Shown in pieces: positions 23,695-30,954 of a stretch of DNA of 33,851 bases (its first letter is position 1; every line of letters starts with the position of its first letter). The stretch is from the NCBI RefSeq assembly GCF_934330165.1, contig NZ_CAKRGI010000026.1, positions 1-33,851 on the forward strand. Reading direction: 5' to 3'. Made by a program: the position numbers and the translations under genes. Under the pieces are notes generated by a model that was not told the DNA's origin, ran no database searches, and saw only the letters and a list, made by a program, of their open reading frames with translations. The stretch comes from an uncultured Mediterraneibacter sp. (GTDB lineage: Bacteria; Bacillota; Clostridia; Lachnospirales; Lachnospiraceae).

Positions 23695-24749
23695 GATGAG
23701 TATCTTGCCTCCATTGATTTTTTAATGATTAATTCGCAAAGATCGCTGTATTCGATCCCTGCAACTTTTGCTTCCTTCGGCATCAGGCTGGCAGAAGTCA
23801 TTCCCGGGAGTGTATTCATTTCCAGGCAGTAGAGGCTGCCTTCTGCATCGAGAAGAAAATCGGCACGGCTGTATACGTTGAGTTTTAACGCATCAAATGC
23901 TTTTACAGTCAGTGCTTTCATCCGCTCTGCAACCTCTTCCGGGATGTCGGCCGGGCAGACTTCCATGGTAGCACCGTCCTGATATTTGTTGGCATAATCA
24001 AAGAACCCTGTCTTTGGAATGATCTCGATCGGAGGGAGAGCCTCACCGTCAATGATTCCGCATGCGAATTCACGTCCTTTAATATAAGGTTCTACCACAA
24101 TCTCATCTTCATAGTGGAAAGAATGCTCCAGAGCATTCTGATATTCTTCATCGGTATTCACAATATAAACTCCGATACTTGAACCGCCGGAGCATGGCTT
24201 TACAACGACCGGGAGTGTCAGTCCAAGAGACTGGTAGGAAAGATCCGATCCGTTCTTATATAAAGTTCCACCGCCAGGTGTGTCTACACCGGACTCAAGG
24301 AAGATCTGCTTTGCAACGCCCTTGTGCATGGCAACGGCACATCCGAGAGAATCCGGTCCGGTATACTTAATGCCAAGAAGATCGAATGCAGCCTGAAGCT
24401 TTCCATTCTCTCCCTCTCCGCCATGAAGGCCGAGGAAAGTAATATCTGCAAGGCGGCACAGCTCGATGACATTCGGACCGAAAAAGCAGTCAGACTGATC
24501 CGGGCGGGATGCTTTAACTGCGGCAAGATCCGGTTCTTCTGTGCTGATATTTTTGACGATATCAAGGCCATGATCCGGGAGCGTAAAGACATCTTCGAGA
24601 TTTTCCGGTGCATGCTCCAGTCCCATAAATACGTCGAGAAGGAACGCATCATGTCCTTTTTCAAGTAATGTACGGCAGATGCCGGCAGCGGAAGAAAGTG
24701 ACACATCACGTTCTGTGCTGAGACCTCCGGCTAATACGATAATTTTCAT
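23691..24749 (-). CDS. ddl: D-alanine--D-alanine ligase
   Basis: Ddl joins two D-alanines with ATP for peptidoglycan synthesis. The ATP-grasp protein of 352 residues begins M-K-I-I-V-L-A-G-G-L-S-T-E-R-D-V-S-L-S-S, has H-G-G-E-G-E-N-G near 112, V-V-V-K-P-C-S-G-G-S-S-I-G near 183, D-Y-A-N-K-Y-Q-D-G near 250 and the C-terminal E-M-N-T-L-P-G-M-T-S-A-S-L-M-P near 312. The K-Y pair in the omega loop is typical of D-Ala-D-Ala enzymes and not of VanA-type D-lactate ligases. The ATG at 24749 is chosen because AAAGGAG is 9 bases upstream; a TTG at 24755 is too close. murF follows with a 4-base overlap. Confidence 0.97.
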   Translation of the reverse strand: MKIIVLAGGLSTERDVSLSSAAGICRTLLEKGHDAFLLDVFMGLEHAPENLEDVFTLPDHGLDIVKNISTEEPDLAAVKASRPDQSDCFFGPNVIELCRLADITFLGLHGGEGENGKLQAAFDLLGIKYTGPDSLGCAVAMHKGVAKQIFLESGVDTPGGGTLYKNGSDLSYQSLGLTLPVVVKPCSGGSSIGVYIVNTDEEYQNALEHSFHYEDEIVVEPYIKGREFACGIIDGEALPPIEIIPKTGFFDYANKYQDGATMEVCPADIPEEVAERMKALTVKAFDALKLNVYSRADFLLDAEGSLYCLEMNTLPGMTSASLMPKEAKVAGIEYSDLCELIIKKSMEARYSS

Positions 24750-24844
24750 AATCAATAACTCCTTTTATTGAGAAATAATAGTAAATTTCAGACCCATCCG
24801 GTATATCATGAATAAAAATACAGCGGATGGACACATACAGATTT

Positions 24845-24872
24845 ATTATAGCATATGTATATGGAAAGTAAA
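24845..24872 (-). promoter_or_regulatory. Promoter of ddl-murF
   Basis: On the minus strand TTTACT (24867-24872) is 16 bases from a perfect TATAAT (24845-24850), about 96 bases before the ddl ATG. Confidence 0.6.
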
Positions 24873-24942
24873 AGATGGGAACCGGGAAGAGATTTACAAG
24901 AGATTTTCGGATGCAGAATTCCTGGATGTTTGTTGATCGTCA

Positions 24943-24971
24943 TTGTAGAAATGCCGTGAAAATGTTAAAAT
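24943..24971 (+). promoter_or_regulatory. Promoter of the M28 peptidase gene
   Basis: TTGTAG (24943-24948) and TAAAAT (24966-24971) are 17 bases apart, and TG one base before the -10 gives an extended -10. The ATG is 39 bases downstream. Confidence 0.6.
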
Positions 24972-25009
24972 AAACCACAGTGAATCTTGAATGACCGGAG
25001 GGATGACTT

Positions 25010-27097
25010 ATGAGTGGAACAGCAGAAATTCAGGGAGAATGCAGAGTAGAAAAAGAGGCGGAAGAGGAGATCATCCAAAGATGTATTTCCCATCTTGATA
25101 CAGACTATTCCTGTCGGCTGGCAAAGCAGATGGAGCAGGAGAAGACGAACCCGGTGTTAGGTTTTCGTACCGCAGGTTCTCATGCAGAGAAGGCAACCGG
25201 GGATTTCCTGTATGAGGAAATGAGATCCATCGGACTGACTGATGTTCAAAAAGAAGAATTCTGGCTGGATTCGTGGACTTTCGGGCGGGCAGTTCTGCGG
25301 TTTAAGGACAGCGGTGGGAAAGAATATACCTGTCAGCTTGGAGCTTACCAGACGAATTTTGAGACAGATGGATTTCAAGAGTATGAGTTGGTTTATGTAG
25401 GAAGAGGGACGGCAGCGGATTATAAAAATCTGGATGTACGGGGGAAGCTGGTACTGGCAGATATTAATCAGAGAGATGAATGGTGGATCAATTATCCGGT
25501 CTATCAGGCATATCTGAAAGGGGCAGTGGGGCTGATCGCTGTGCAGATGCAGGGATATGGAGAAGTGGATGATGAAGCACTGAATGCCCAGGATATCGCA
25601 GGACCGGAGTATGCACCGGCATTTTCAATTTCCAGGAGAGATGCAGCCCTTCTGAAAGACCGCCTCTGTGAAAATGAGAGATCTGTCAGGGTAGAACTGG
25701 ATGCATGTTCAAGGGTGGAGAGAAATCGTCCGGCTTATAATATTACTGGGAAGATCCCGGGAACAGAGACAGATCAGATGATCCTTCTGTCAGCCCATTA
25801 TGACTCCTATTTTGATGGATTTCAGGACGATAACTGTGCGGTGTCCATGACGTTTGGCATTGCGAAAGCACTTTTGGAGAGCGGTTACAGACCCCGGCAT
25901 ACGATCGTGATCTGTGCGTTGGCAGCAGAAGAATGGGGTGTGTGTGATTCAAAGTATGACTGGTCTACGGGAGCATGGAATCAGGTGTTCCGCATCCATC
26001 CGGAGTGGCAGGGAAAGGTGCTGGCAGATCTGAACTTTGAACTGCCGGCACATGCTCACAGCAGTCGGGATGCCATTCGCTGTACTTATGAATATGCAGA
26101 TTTTCTGAAAAAGTTTGCAGATGAAATGATTGTGCCAGAGGATGCCTACCCGGATGGACTGACTGTGCTTGCCCCGATCGAGACATGGTCGGATGATTTC
26201 TCTATGGCGATCGCGGGAATCCCGTCAACGGTGAATGATTTCAGTGCCGGTCCTTTTATGGAGACACATTATCATTCTCAGTATGATAATGAAGAGATCT
26301 ATCAGGAAAATGTCTACCGGTTTCACCATGAACTCTATACAAGACTTTTGTTGAAGCTGGATGCTTTAGTCTTTCCACCACTGGACTTTTCCCGACTGTT
26401 CAGGGAAATGCACAGTTCTGTCTCTGCAAGGATGGCGGAACAGGATGAAGAACATCTGCAGGGAGAGATGCAGACGCTGATCCGGGAAACGGAACAGGCA
26501 GAGCAGACAGCGGAAGAATTGTATGAATGGATTGAAAAATCACAGATCGTCCGCCCGGTGGATGCAAAAAGCAGAGAGGATATTTCACAGAGACTGCTTG
26601 GGATTTTCAGAAAGGGACAGGATTATTTTGTGCGGCTGAACTGGCAGGATGAAGTATTATTTCCACATGAAGCCGCATCGAACAATATCTGTTATCTGAA
26701 TCAGGCAGTGCAGGCACTGGAGGAGGGTGAAATAGAGGAAGCGTTGAAGGCACTTTATGAAGTGGATAATAACTGTTATGCATTTCTTTTTGACGAGGAA
26801 GTCTATTATCATTTTACGGAATATATTCTTCATCAGCCAAAAGACAGGCTGATGTGGGGAGCCGGAAGAATTTTGCATCATGAAAATCTTTACGGGATTG
26901 TGAAACGGCTCAGAAAGCTGGAAAGCTGGCAGGCAGAGCATGGACAGCTCCCGGATCTGGAAGAGGAAATACGTCGGCTGCAGGCAGCACAGCGAAGACA
27001 GAGGGCATATCTGACGGATGATATCCGGTATATGACAGAATCTGTAAGAAAGATGCAGAAGATGATGGAAGACAGTTTACAGGGAATCAAAGATTAA
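25010..27097 (+). CDS. M28-family zinc aminopeptidase with PA-like insert, cytosolic
   Basis: This 695-residue protein has the M28 di-zinc site: H263 and D265 in S-A-H-Y-D-S, D274 in F-Q-D-D-N, the catalytic glutamate pair E307-E308 in A-A-E-E-W-G, D340 in A-D-L-N-F-E and a late histidine in E-T-H-Y-H-S-Q-Y-D-N near 425. Residues 100-230 look like a protease-associated domain inserted before the catalytic domain, with V-R-G-K-L-V-L-A near 143. The last 240 residues are helical, charged and unlike standard M28 proteins. No signal peptide or membrane segment is seen, so it should act in the cytosol, unlike most secreted M28 enzymes. RBS GGAGGG lies 7 bases before the ATG. A GNAT gene follows after 60 bases. 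Confidence 0.88.
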   Translation: MSGTAEIQGECRVEKEAEEEIIQRCISHLDTDYSCRLAKQMEQEKTNPVLGFRTAGSHAEKATGDFLYEEMRSIGLTDVQKEEFWLDSWTFGRAVLRFKDSGGKEYTCQLGAYQTNFETDGFQEYELVYVGRGTAADYKNLDVRGKLVLADINQRDEWWINYPVYQAYLKGAVGLIAVQMQGYGEVDDEALNAQDIAGPEYAPAFSISRRDAALLKDRLCENERSVRVELDACSRVERNRPAYNITGKIPGTETDQMILLSAHYDSYFDGFQDDNCAVSMTFGIAKALLESGYRPRHTIVICALAAEEWGVCDSKYDWSTGAWNQVFRIHPEWQGKVLADLNFELPAHAHSSRDAIRCTYEYADFLKKFADEMIVPEDAYPDGLTVLAPIETWSDDFSMAIAGIPSTVNDFSAGPFMETHYHSQYDNEEIYQENVYRFHHELYTRLLLKLDALVFPPLDFSRLFREMHSSVSARMAEQDEEHLQGEMQTLIRETEQAEQTAEELYEWIEKSQIVRPVDAKSREDISQRLLGIFRKGQDYFVRLNWQDEVLFPHEAASNNICYLNQAVQALEEGEIEEALKALYEVDNNCYAFLFDEEVYYHFTEYILHQPKDRLMWGAGRILHHENLYGIVKRLRKLESWQAEHGQLPDLEEEIRRLQAAQRRQRAYLTDDIRYMTESVRKMQKMMEDSLQGIKD

Positions 27098-27117
27098 AAT
27101 AATAAAAGGAAGGAGCC

Positions 27118-27147
27118 GGAGGCGGCAGGGTACTGACTCAAGCCTCC
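27118..27147 (+). promoter_or_regulatory. Hairpin between the Shine-Dalgarno and start codon of the GNAT gene
   Basis: GGAGGC (27118-27123) pairs with GCCTCC (27142-27147), enclosing 18 bases. The only good Shine-Dalgarno (AAGGAAGGAG) ends at 27115, about 40 bases before the ATG at 27158. If the hairpin forms, the distance shrinks to roughly 12 bases. The structure is seen; the regulatory meaning is inferred. Confidence 0.45.
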
Positions 27148-27157
27148 GACAGAAATT

Positions 27158-27817
27158 ATGGAATGCAAAAATTTATACCGGGTTCAGGAGAAAGATCTGG
27201 ACAGGTTAAGGGAGATACTGACGATTTGCTTTAAAAATGATCCGCTGTACAGTGCGTTGATCGAAGATCAGGAGACAAGAGAAAGACTGATGCCGCATTT
27301 ATTTTCGTGCGATGTAACGGAATGTTTTGAAACGTGTGAGGTGTATGCGGACAGTGAAGAGCTGAAAGGAATCCTGATCGTTTCTGATGAGTCGGATCAC
27401 CGTCATGCATTTTACAATTATTTTGTCAGTCTGAAAGAAAGCCTGGTGACAGACGGATGGCTGATCCATGAAGATCCTAGCACAAAGACCTTCTGGAATT
27501 TTATGCTTGGAAAAGATTATCTCAATTCGGCATGGACGGCACAGCTCCATCAGACTCGGCGGCTGCATGTGATTTACCTTGCGGTAGATCCGGAATATCA
27601 GCATCATGGGCTGGCAGAGATGATGATGCAGGAAGTGATCGATCAGGCGGAAGAGCATGGCATGATGATCTCTTTAGAGACGCACAATCCGAAGAATGTC
27701 GCATTTTATGAACATCTTGGATTTAAGACATTCGGGGTGGTTGAAAAAGCACCTTTTCATTTGAAGCAATATTGCATGATAAGAGAATTGGGTTCAGAGA
27801 AGCCCAACTCCCTCTAA
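27158..27817 (+). CDS. GNAT-family N-acetyltransferase
   Basis: This 219-residue protein has the GNAT acetyl-CoA site: strand L-H-V-I-Y-L-A-V near 135 leading to the D-P-E-Y-Q-H-H-G-L-A loop (a variant of the Q/R-x-x-G-x-G/A motif), the helix M-M-M-Q-E-V-I-D-Q-A, then S-L-E-T-H-N-P-K-N-V-A-F-Y-E-H-L-G-F-K. The acceptor substrate cannot be predicted. No other in-frame start is available upstream because of a stop at 27134, so translation must begin here despite the distant Shine-Dalgarno. It is probably cotranscribed with the M28 peptidase. Its last 24 bases overlap the 3' end of mntP on the other strand. Confidence 0.88.
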   Translation: MECKNLYRVQEKDLDRLREILTICFKNDPLYSALIEDQETRERLMPHLFSCDVTECFETCEVYADSEELKGILIVSDESDHRHAFYNYFVSLKESLVTDGWLIHEDPSTKTFWNFMLGKDYLNSAWTAQLHQTRRLHVIYLAVDPEYQHHGLAEMMMQEVIDQAEEHGMMISLETHNPKNVAFYEHLGFKTFGVVEKAPFHLKQYCMIRELGSEKPNSL

Positions 27818-28351
27818 TACGATTTTTAATCCGATCAGGATCAGAATGATCCCACCACAAAGTTCCGCACGGGATTTGTATCTCATTCCAAAGATGCTTC
27901 CAATCCTGACTCCGACAGCAGAACAGACGAAGGTGGTCGCACCGATAAAGAGAACAGCCGGAACGATGGCAACGTTCAGAAAAGCGAAGGTTACACCGAC
28001 CATCAGTGCGTCAATACTTGTGGCAACAGCCAGAAGGAACATAGACTTTACATCCATGGAAGCATCGATCTGTTCTTCATCACCGAAGGACTCCTTGATC
28101 ATACTGACTCCGATAATGGCAAGCAGGATAAATGCGATCCAGTGAGAATAATTTGTTACAAAATCACTTAGAAAACGTCCGGCAAAATAGCCGATCAGAG
28201 GCATCAGAGCCTGAAATCCGCCAAACCATGCACCGGCAATGCACATATGCTTCGTCTTGATCTTCCCAAGGGAGAGACCCTTACAGACGGAGACAGCGAA
28301 TGCATCCATAGAAAGACCGACAGCAAGAATAAAAAGTTCAGTTAATCCCAT
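27794..28351 (-). CDS. mntP: Manganese exporter MntP
   Basis: This 185-residue inner-membrane protein belongs to the MntP (DUF204) family that exports Mn2+. It has six hydrophobic segments in two similar halves; the acidic motifs G-L-S-M-D-A-F-A-V-S near 12-21 and A-T-S-I-D-A-L-M-V-G near 109-118 are the conserved metal-pathway pair. The start codon is placed by the M-G-L-T-E-L-F-I-L-A-V opening that is normal for the family; AAGAAATGAGGAAA lies before it. Upstream on the same strand is a complete yybP-ykoY manganese riboswitch with a terminator, matching mntP control in E. coli and other bacteria. The 3' end overlaps the convergent GNAT gene by 24 bases and no terminator lies between. Confidence 0.95.
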   Translation of the reverse strand: MGLTELFILAVGLSMDAFAVSVCKGLSLGKIKTKHMCIAGAWFGGFQALMPLIGYFAGRFLSDFVTNYSHWIAFILLAIIGVSMIKESFGDEEQIDASMDVKSMFLLAVATSIDALMVGVTFAFLNVAIVPAVLFIGATTFVCSAVGVRIGSIFGMRYKSRAELCGGIILILIGLKIVLEGVGLL

Positions 28352-28423
28352 TTCATTTTCCTCATTTCTTTAAATTTGATGTGAACCGCTTAATTAAAAA
28401 GCGACAGGTAATGACTGTAATGC

Positions 28424-28471
28424 AAAAAAAGAGACTCAGGGACAGTATAAAAATACCGCCCCCTGAGTCTC
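28424..28471 (-). terminator. Riboswitch-controlled terminator before mntP
   Basis: On the minus strand GAGACTCAGGG (28461-28471) pairs perfectly with CCCTGAGTCTC (28431-28441), with an inner GTAT/ATAC stem, followed by seven T (28424-28430). The 5' arm overlaps the 3' end of the aptamer, so ligand-bound aptamer and terminator compete. Confidence 0.92.
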
Positions 28472-28572
28472 GTCGTTTACAGTAATACCGGGTGCATCTG
28501 CACCATTATGTCGATAATACAACGCTTCTGTAAAAGCCAGAATTGAAGCGTCGACTACTCCCTCGCAGGATT
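28461..28572 (-). promoter_or_regulatory. yybP-ykoY manganese riboswitch (mntP leader)
   Basis: The minus-strand leader contains the conserved aptamer parts: GGGGAGTAG near the 5' end (28553-28563), a long stem closed by CGACGCTTC/GAAGCG, the CATAATGG-CAGATGCACCCGG region and the final ACGAGACT (second metal-binding loop side). CCTG-CGAG near the start can pair with CTCAGG at the end to close helix P1, and those same bases form the terminator stem. In this family Mn2+ binding stabilises P1 and allows transcription to continue. Transcription should begin at about 28572, exactly at the aptamer's start. The manganese exporter downstream fits. Assignment is by eye to the consensus. Confidence 0.9.
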
Positions 28573-28577
28573 GCCTT

Positions 28578-28606
28578 ATTCTATCACACCAAAGATGGAG
28601 TTGCAA
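28578..28606 (-). promoter_or_regulatory. Promoter of the riboswitch-mntP transcript
   Basis: On the minus strand TTGCAA (28601-28606) and TAGAAT (28578-28583) are separated by 17 bases. Confidence 0.8.
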
Positions 28607-28636
28607 GAAAAATGATAAAATTTATCGAAAAACGAA

Positions 28637-28665
28637 TTGATAAATCGAAAAGAGTGCGTTACAAT
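28637..28665 (+). promoter_or_regulatory. Promoter of the PPTase-MATE operon, with an overlapping dyad
   Basis: TTGATA (28637-28642) and TACAAT (28660-28665) are 17 bases apart. A dyad, ATTTATC (28620-28626) and GATAAAT (28639-28645), overlaps the -35 and lies between this promoter and the divergent mntP promoter; it could be a repressor site. Confidence 0.65.
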
Positions 28666-28723
28666 CAGACGTTGGAATCTTCTTTGAGATGAGTTTAAGA
28701 GTGAAAAACGGGAGGTTGCGGAA

Positions 28724-29416
28724 GTGATACATATCTATATCATGTATCTGCCAATAGCAGAGGAGAATGGCGGACGCAGGACAGGACAGAAGCACAGAAC
28801 GGAGCAGAAACACAGGATGGAACATGAAGCGGGAACAAAACTGCTTGCGGTTGGCTTGAGAGAGCGTTATGGACTGGAATTGAAGACATCTGTGGAAGCC
28901 GGATTATCTTCCGGGCAGCATGGGAAGCCATATCTGCGGGATTACCCGGGAATTCATTTTAACATCAGCCATTGTGAAGGACTGGTGGCCTGTGCATTTA
29001 GTGATACGGAAACGGGAGTGGATGTTGAACGGATCAGGGAAGTGAAGGAAAAAGTTATTCCGAAGGTATTTGACAGAGCAGAGCAGGAACTTCTTTTTTC
29101 TTATAAAGAAGAGAAAGAAAAATATGAAGAAATTTTTTACCGTTTTTGGACTTTGAAGGAAAGCTATGTGAAGCGAAGCGGGCAGGGAATGACGGCAAAG
29201 CTGACGGATTTTGCATTTCAGCCGGAGTCCGACCCGGGATGGAAGGAAGTTCCGTGTACAGATGAAAAAGTCAGGGCAATGCAATGTAAGTTAAAGGAGA
29301 AATGGATTCTTTCGGTCTGCATGGAAAAGTTGCAGGCAGATGAGAGAATGAGGGAAAAGGAAATTGTGATAAAGGAAATTACGACAAAGGAAAAGGAGTG
29401 GATGGAGCATGAGTGA
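28724..29416 (+). CDS. 4'-phosphopantetheinyl transferase (Sfp-type)
   Basis: This enzyme family moves phosphopantetheine from coenzyme A to a serine of carrier proteins. The 230-residue protein shows G-K-P-Y-L near 68, the substrate region H-F-N-I-S-H-C-E-G near 77, the Mg2+ site G-V-D-V-E-R-I near 97 and the second signature F-W-T-L-K-E-S-Y-V-K near 140, all as in Sfp/AcpT proteins. It starts at GTG 28724, 8 bases after GGAGG. Two oddities: a basic, repeat-like insert near residues 17-38 (two Q-K-H-R units) and a highly charged C-terminal extension after the usual end. No peptide or polyketide synthase is in the window. The MATE gene start overlaps its last 8 bases. Confidence 0.9.
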   Translation: MIHIYIMYLPIAEENGGRRTGQKHRTEQKHRMEHEAGTKLLAVGLRERYGLELKTSVEAGLSSGQHGKPYLRDYPGIHFNISHCEGLVACAFSDTETGVDVERIREVKEKVIPKVFDRAEQELLFSYKEEKEKYEEIFYRFWTLKESYVKRSGQGMTAKLTDFAFQPESDPGWKEVPCTDEKVRAMQCKLKEKWILSVCMEKLQADERMREKEIVIKEITTKEKEWMEHE

Positions 29417-30791
29417 AAATAACAGTGCTGTAAAGGCAACGAAGACAATTCATGATATGACAACGGGAAGTCCTGTAAAGCTGATCGTGCAGTTTATGAT
29501 CCCGATGTTCCTGGGAAATATTTTCCAGCAGTTTTATAATGTGGCAGATTCGATCATTGCCGGACAATTCCTTGGTGTACGTGCATTGGCAGCGATTGGC
29601 AGTACGGGATCTTTGATGTTTTTTGTAACGGGCTGGCTGAACGGACTGAGCAGTGGATTTGCGATCCTTGTATCTCAGTGGTTCGGGGCAAAGCAATATG
29701 ACCGGATGCGGCATTATGTGGCAATGTCGGTTTATCTTGCACTTGGATTTGCATTATTGATGACCATCGGATTTGGGTTTGCGAATGAGCCGATCCTAAG
29801 ACTGATGAATTATTCCGATCAGATCATGCCGGATGTAAAGGCGTATATGGGAATTATCTATGCAGGGCTGATCGTAACGGCTGCATATAACTCACTTGCT
29901 GCATTTCTGCGTGCGTTGGGTGATTCAAAATCACCGTTGTATTTTCTGATCATTTCAGCGGCGATTAATGTGGTACTGGACGTGGCATTTATTATTTTTG
30001 GCGGCATGGGAGTCGAAGGATGTGCGTATGCAACTGTCATTGCACAGGGAATCTCTGCGGTACTCTGTCTGATTTATATTATAAAGAAATTTCCAATCCT
30101 GCATTTGAAAAAAGAGGACTTTAAGATTTCCCTTTCTGCATGGGGAAGGCTTCTGGCACTGGGTATTCCGATGGCATTACAGTTCTCGATCACGGCGATC
30201 GGAACAATTATCGTACAGGGTGCGATCAATGTATATGGAGAAAATGCCATGGCAGGATTTTCAGCGGCAAGTAAGCTGCAAAATATTATTATGACGGTAT
30301 TTGTTGCTTTTGGTGCTACGATCGCAACTTATGTAGGACAGAACCGTGGTGCAGGGAAAATGGATCGTGTCAGACAGGGAGTCCGCTGTACGCAGTTTAT
30401 GATCTGGGGATATAGTATTTTTGCAATGGTACTGGTTTTCTTCTTTGGAAAATATATGACCTGGCTGTTTATCAGTCCGTCAGAAACTGCAGTAGTCAGT
30501 GCGGCAGTCACTTATTTCCGGATGGTCTTCTGGTGTTATCCATTTTTAGGAAGTATTTTCCTGTACCGGAATACATTGCAGGGACTTGGATACGGTCTTG
30601 TACCGATGCTGGGAGGAGTCTTTGAACTGATCGCAAGGGCGGCGATCGTCTATATTGTATCGGGCAGGGCAAGTTTTGCCGGTGTATGTCTGGCAGATCC
30701 GGCAGCTTGGATTTCTGCGTTGATTCCGTTGGTGCCGTATTATTTCTATATAATGAGGAAGACGAATAAAGCAGAAGAAAAAATTGAGTGA
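29409..30791 (+). CDS. MATE-family efflux transporter
   Basis: This 460-residue membrane protein has about 12 transmembrane segments and the opening typical of MATE exporters of the DinF/NorM-like clades: M-T-T-G-S-P-V-K-L-I-V-Q-F near residue 16, then P-M-F-L-G-N-I-F-Q-Q-F-Y-N-V-A-D-S and a G-A-K-Q-Y-D-R-M-R loop near 97. A second-half repeat appears at Q-F-S-I-T-A-I-G near 258 followed by M-A-G-F-S-A-A-S-K-L and V-G-Q-N-R-G-A-G. These proteins export organic cations, drugs or natural products using Na+ or H+ gradients; the substrate is not predictable. It overlaps the PPTase gene by 8 bases, so the two are cotranscribed. Confidence 0.93.
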   Translation: MSENNSAVKATKTIHDMTTGSPVKLIVQFMIPMFLGNIFQQFYNVADSIIAGQFLGVRALAAIGSTGSLMFFVTGWLNGLSSGFAILVSQWFGAKQYDRMRHYVAMSVYLALGFALLMTIGFGFANEPILRLMNYSDQIMPDVKAYMGIIYAGLIVTAAYNSLAAFLRALGDSKSPLYFLIISAAINVVLDVAFIIFGGMGVEGCAYATVIAQGISAVLCLIYIIKKFPILHLKKEDFKISLSAWGRLLALGIPMALQFSITAIGTIIVQGAINVYGENAMAGFSAASKLQNIIMTVFVAFGATIATYVGQNRGAGKMDRVRQGVRCTQFMIWGYSIFAMVLVFFFGKYMTWLFISPSETAVVSAAVTYFRMVFWCYPFLGSIFLYRNTLQGLGYGLVPMLGGVFELIARAAIVYIVSGRASFAGVCLADPAAWISALIPLVPYYFYIMRKTNKAEEKIE

Positions 30792-30839
30792 AAAAATATA
30801 GTTCTATTAGAAATTCCAATCTTTTCCACGCCTGTTAAT

Positions 30840-30858
30840 GGTAAAAATTATCAATAAC
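30840..30858 (+). promoter_or_regulatory. Possible Fur box upstream of feoAB
   Basis: Read on the minus strand, GTTATTGATAATTTTTACC matches the classical Fur box GATAATGATAATCATTATC at 13 of 19 positions. It sits directly upstream of the -10, where a repressor would block RNA polymerase. Match quality is moderate. Confidence 0.4.
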
Positions 30859-30867
30859 TGTTATAAT
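30859..30867 (+). promoter_or_regulatory. Extended -10 promoter of feoAB
   Basis: TG-T-TATAAT (TATAAT at 30862-30867) is a perfect extended -10; no good -35 lies 17 bases upstream. The ATG is about 88 bases downstream. Confidence 0.6.
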
Positions 30868-30954
30868 GAAGCAAAATAGCCTTCATTTATAAACTACAAA
30901 GAGTGAACTTCAAGAAAAAAGCAAAAGAAGAGAAGTGGAAAAGAGAGAGTGGAT

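Noticed and set aside
23691..24749. VanA-type D-Ala-D-Lac ligase (vancomycin resistance)
   Set aside because: The omega-loop K-Y pair and coupling to murF fit a housekeeping D-Ala-D-Ala ligase; no vanH or vanX gene is nearby.
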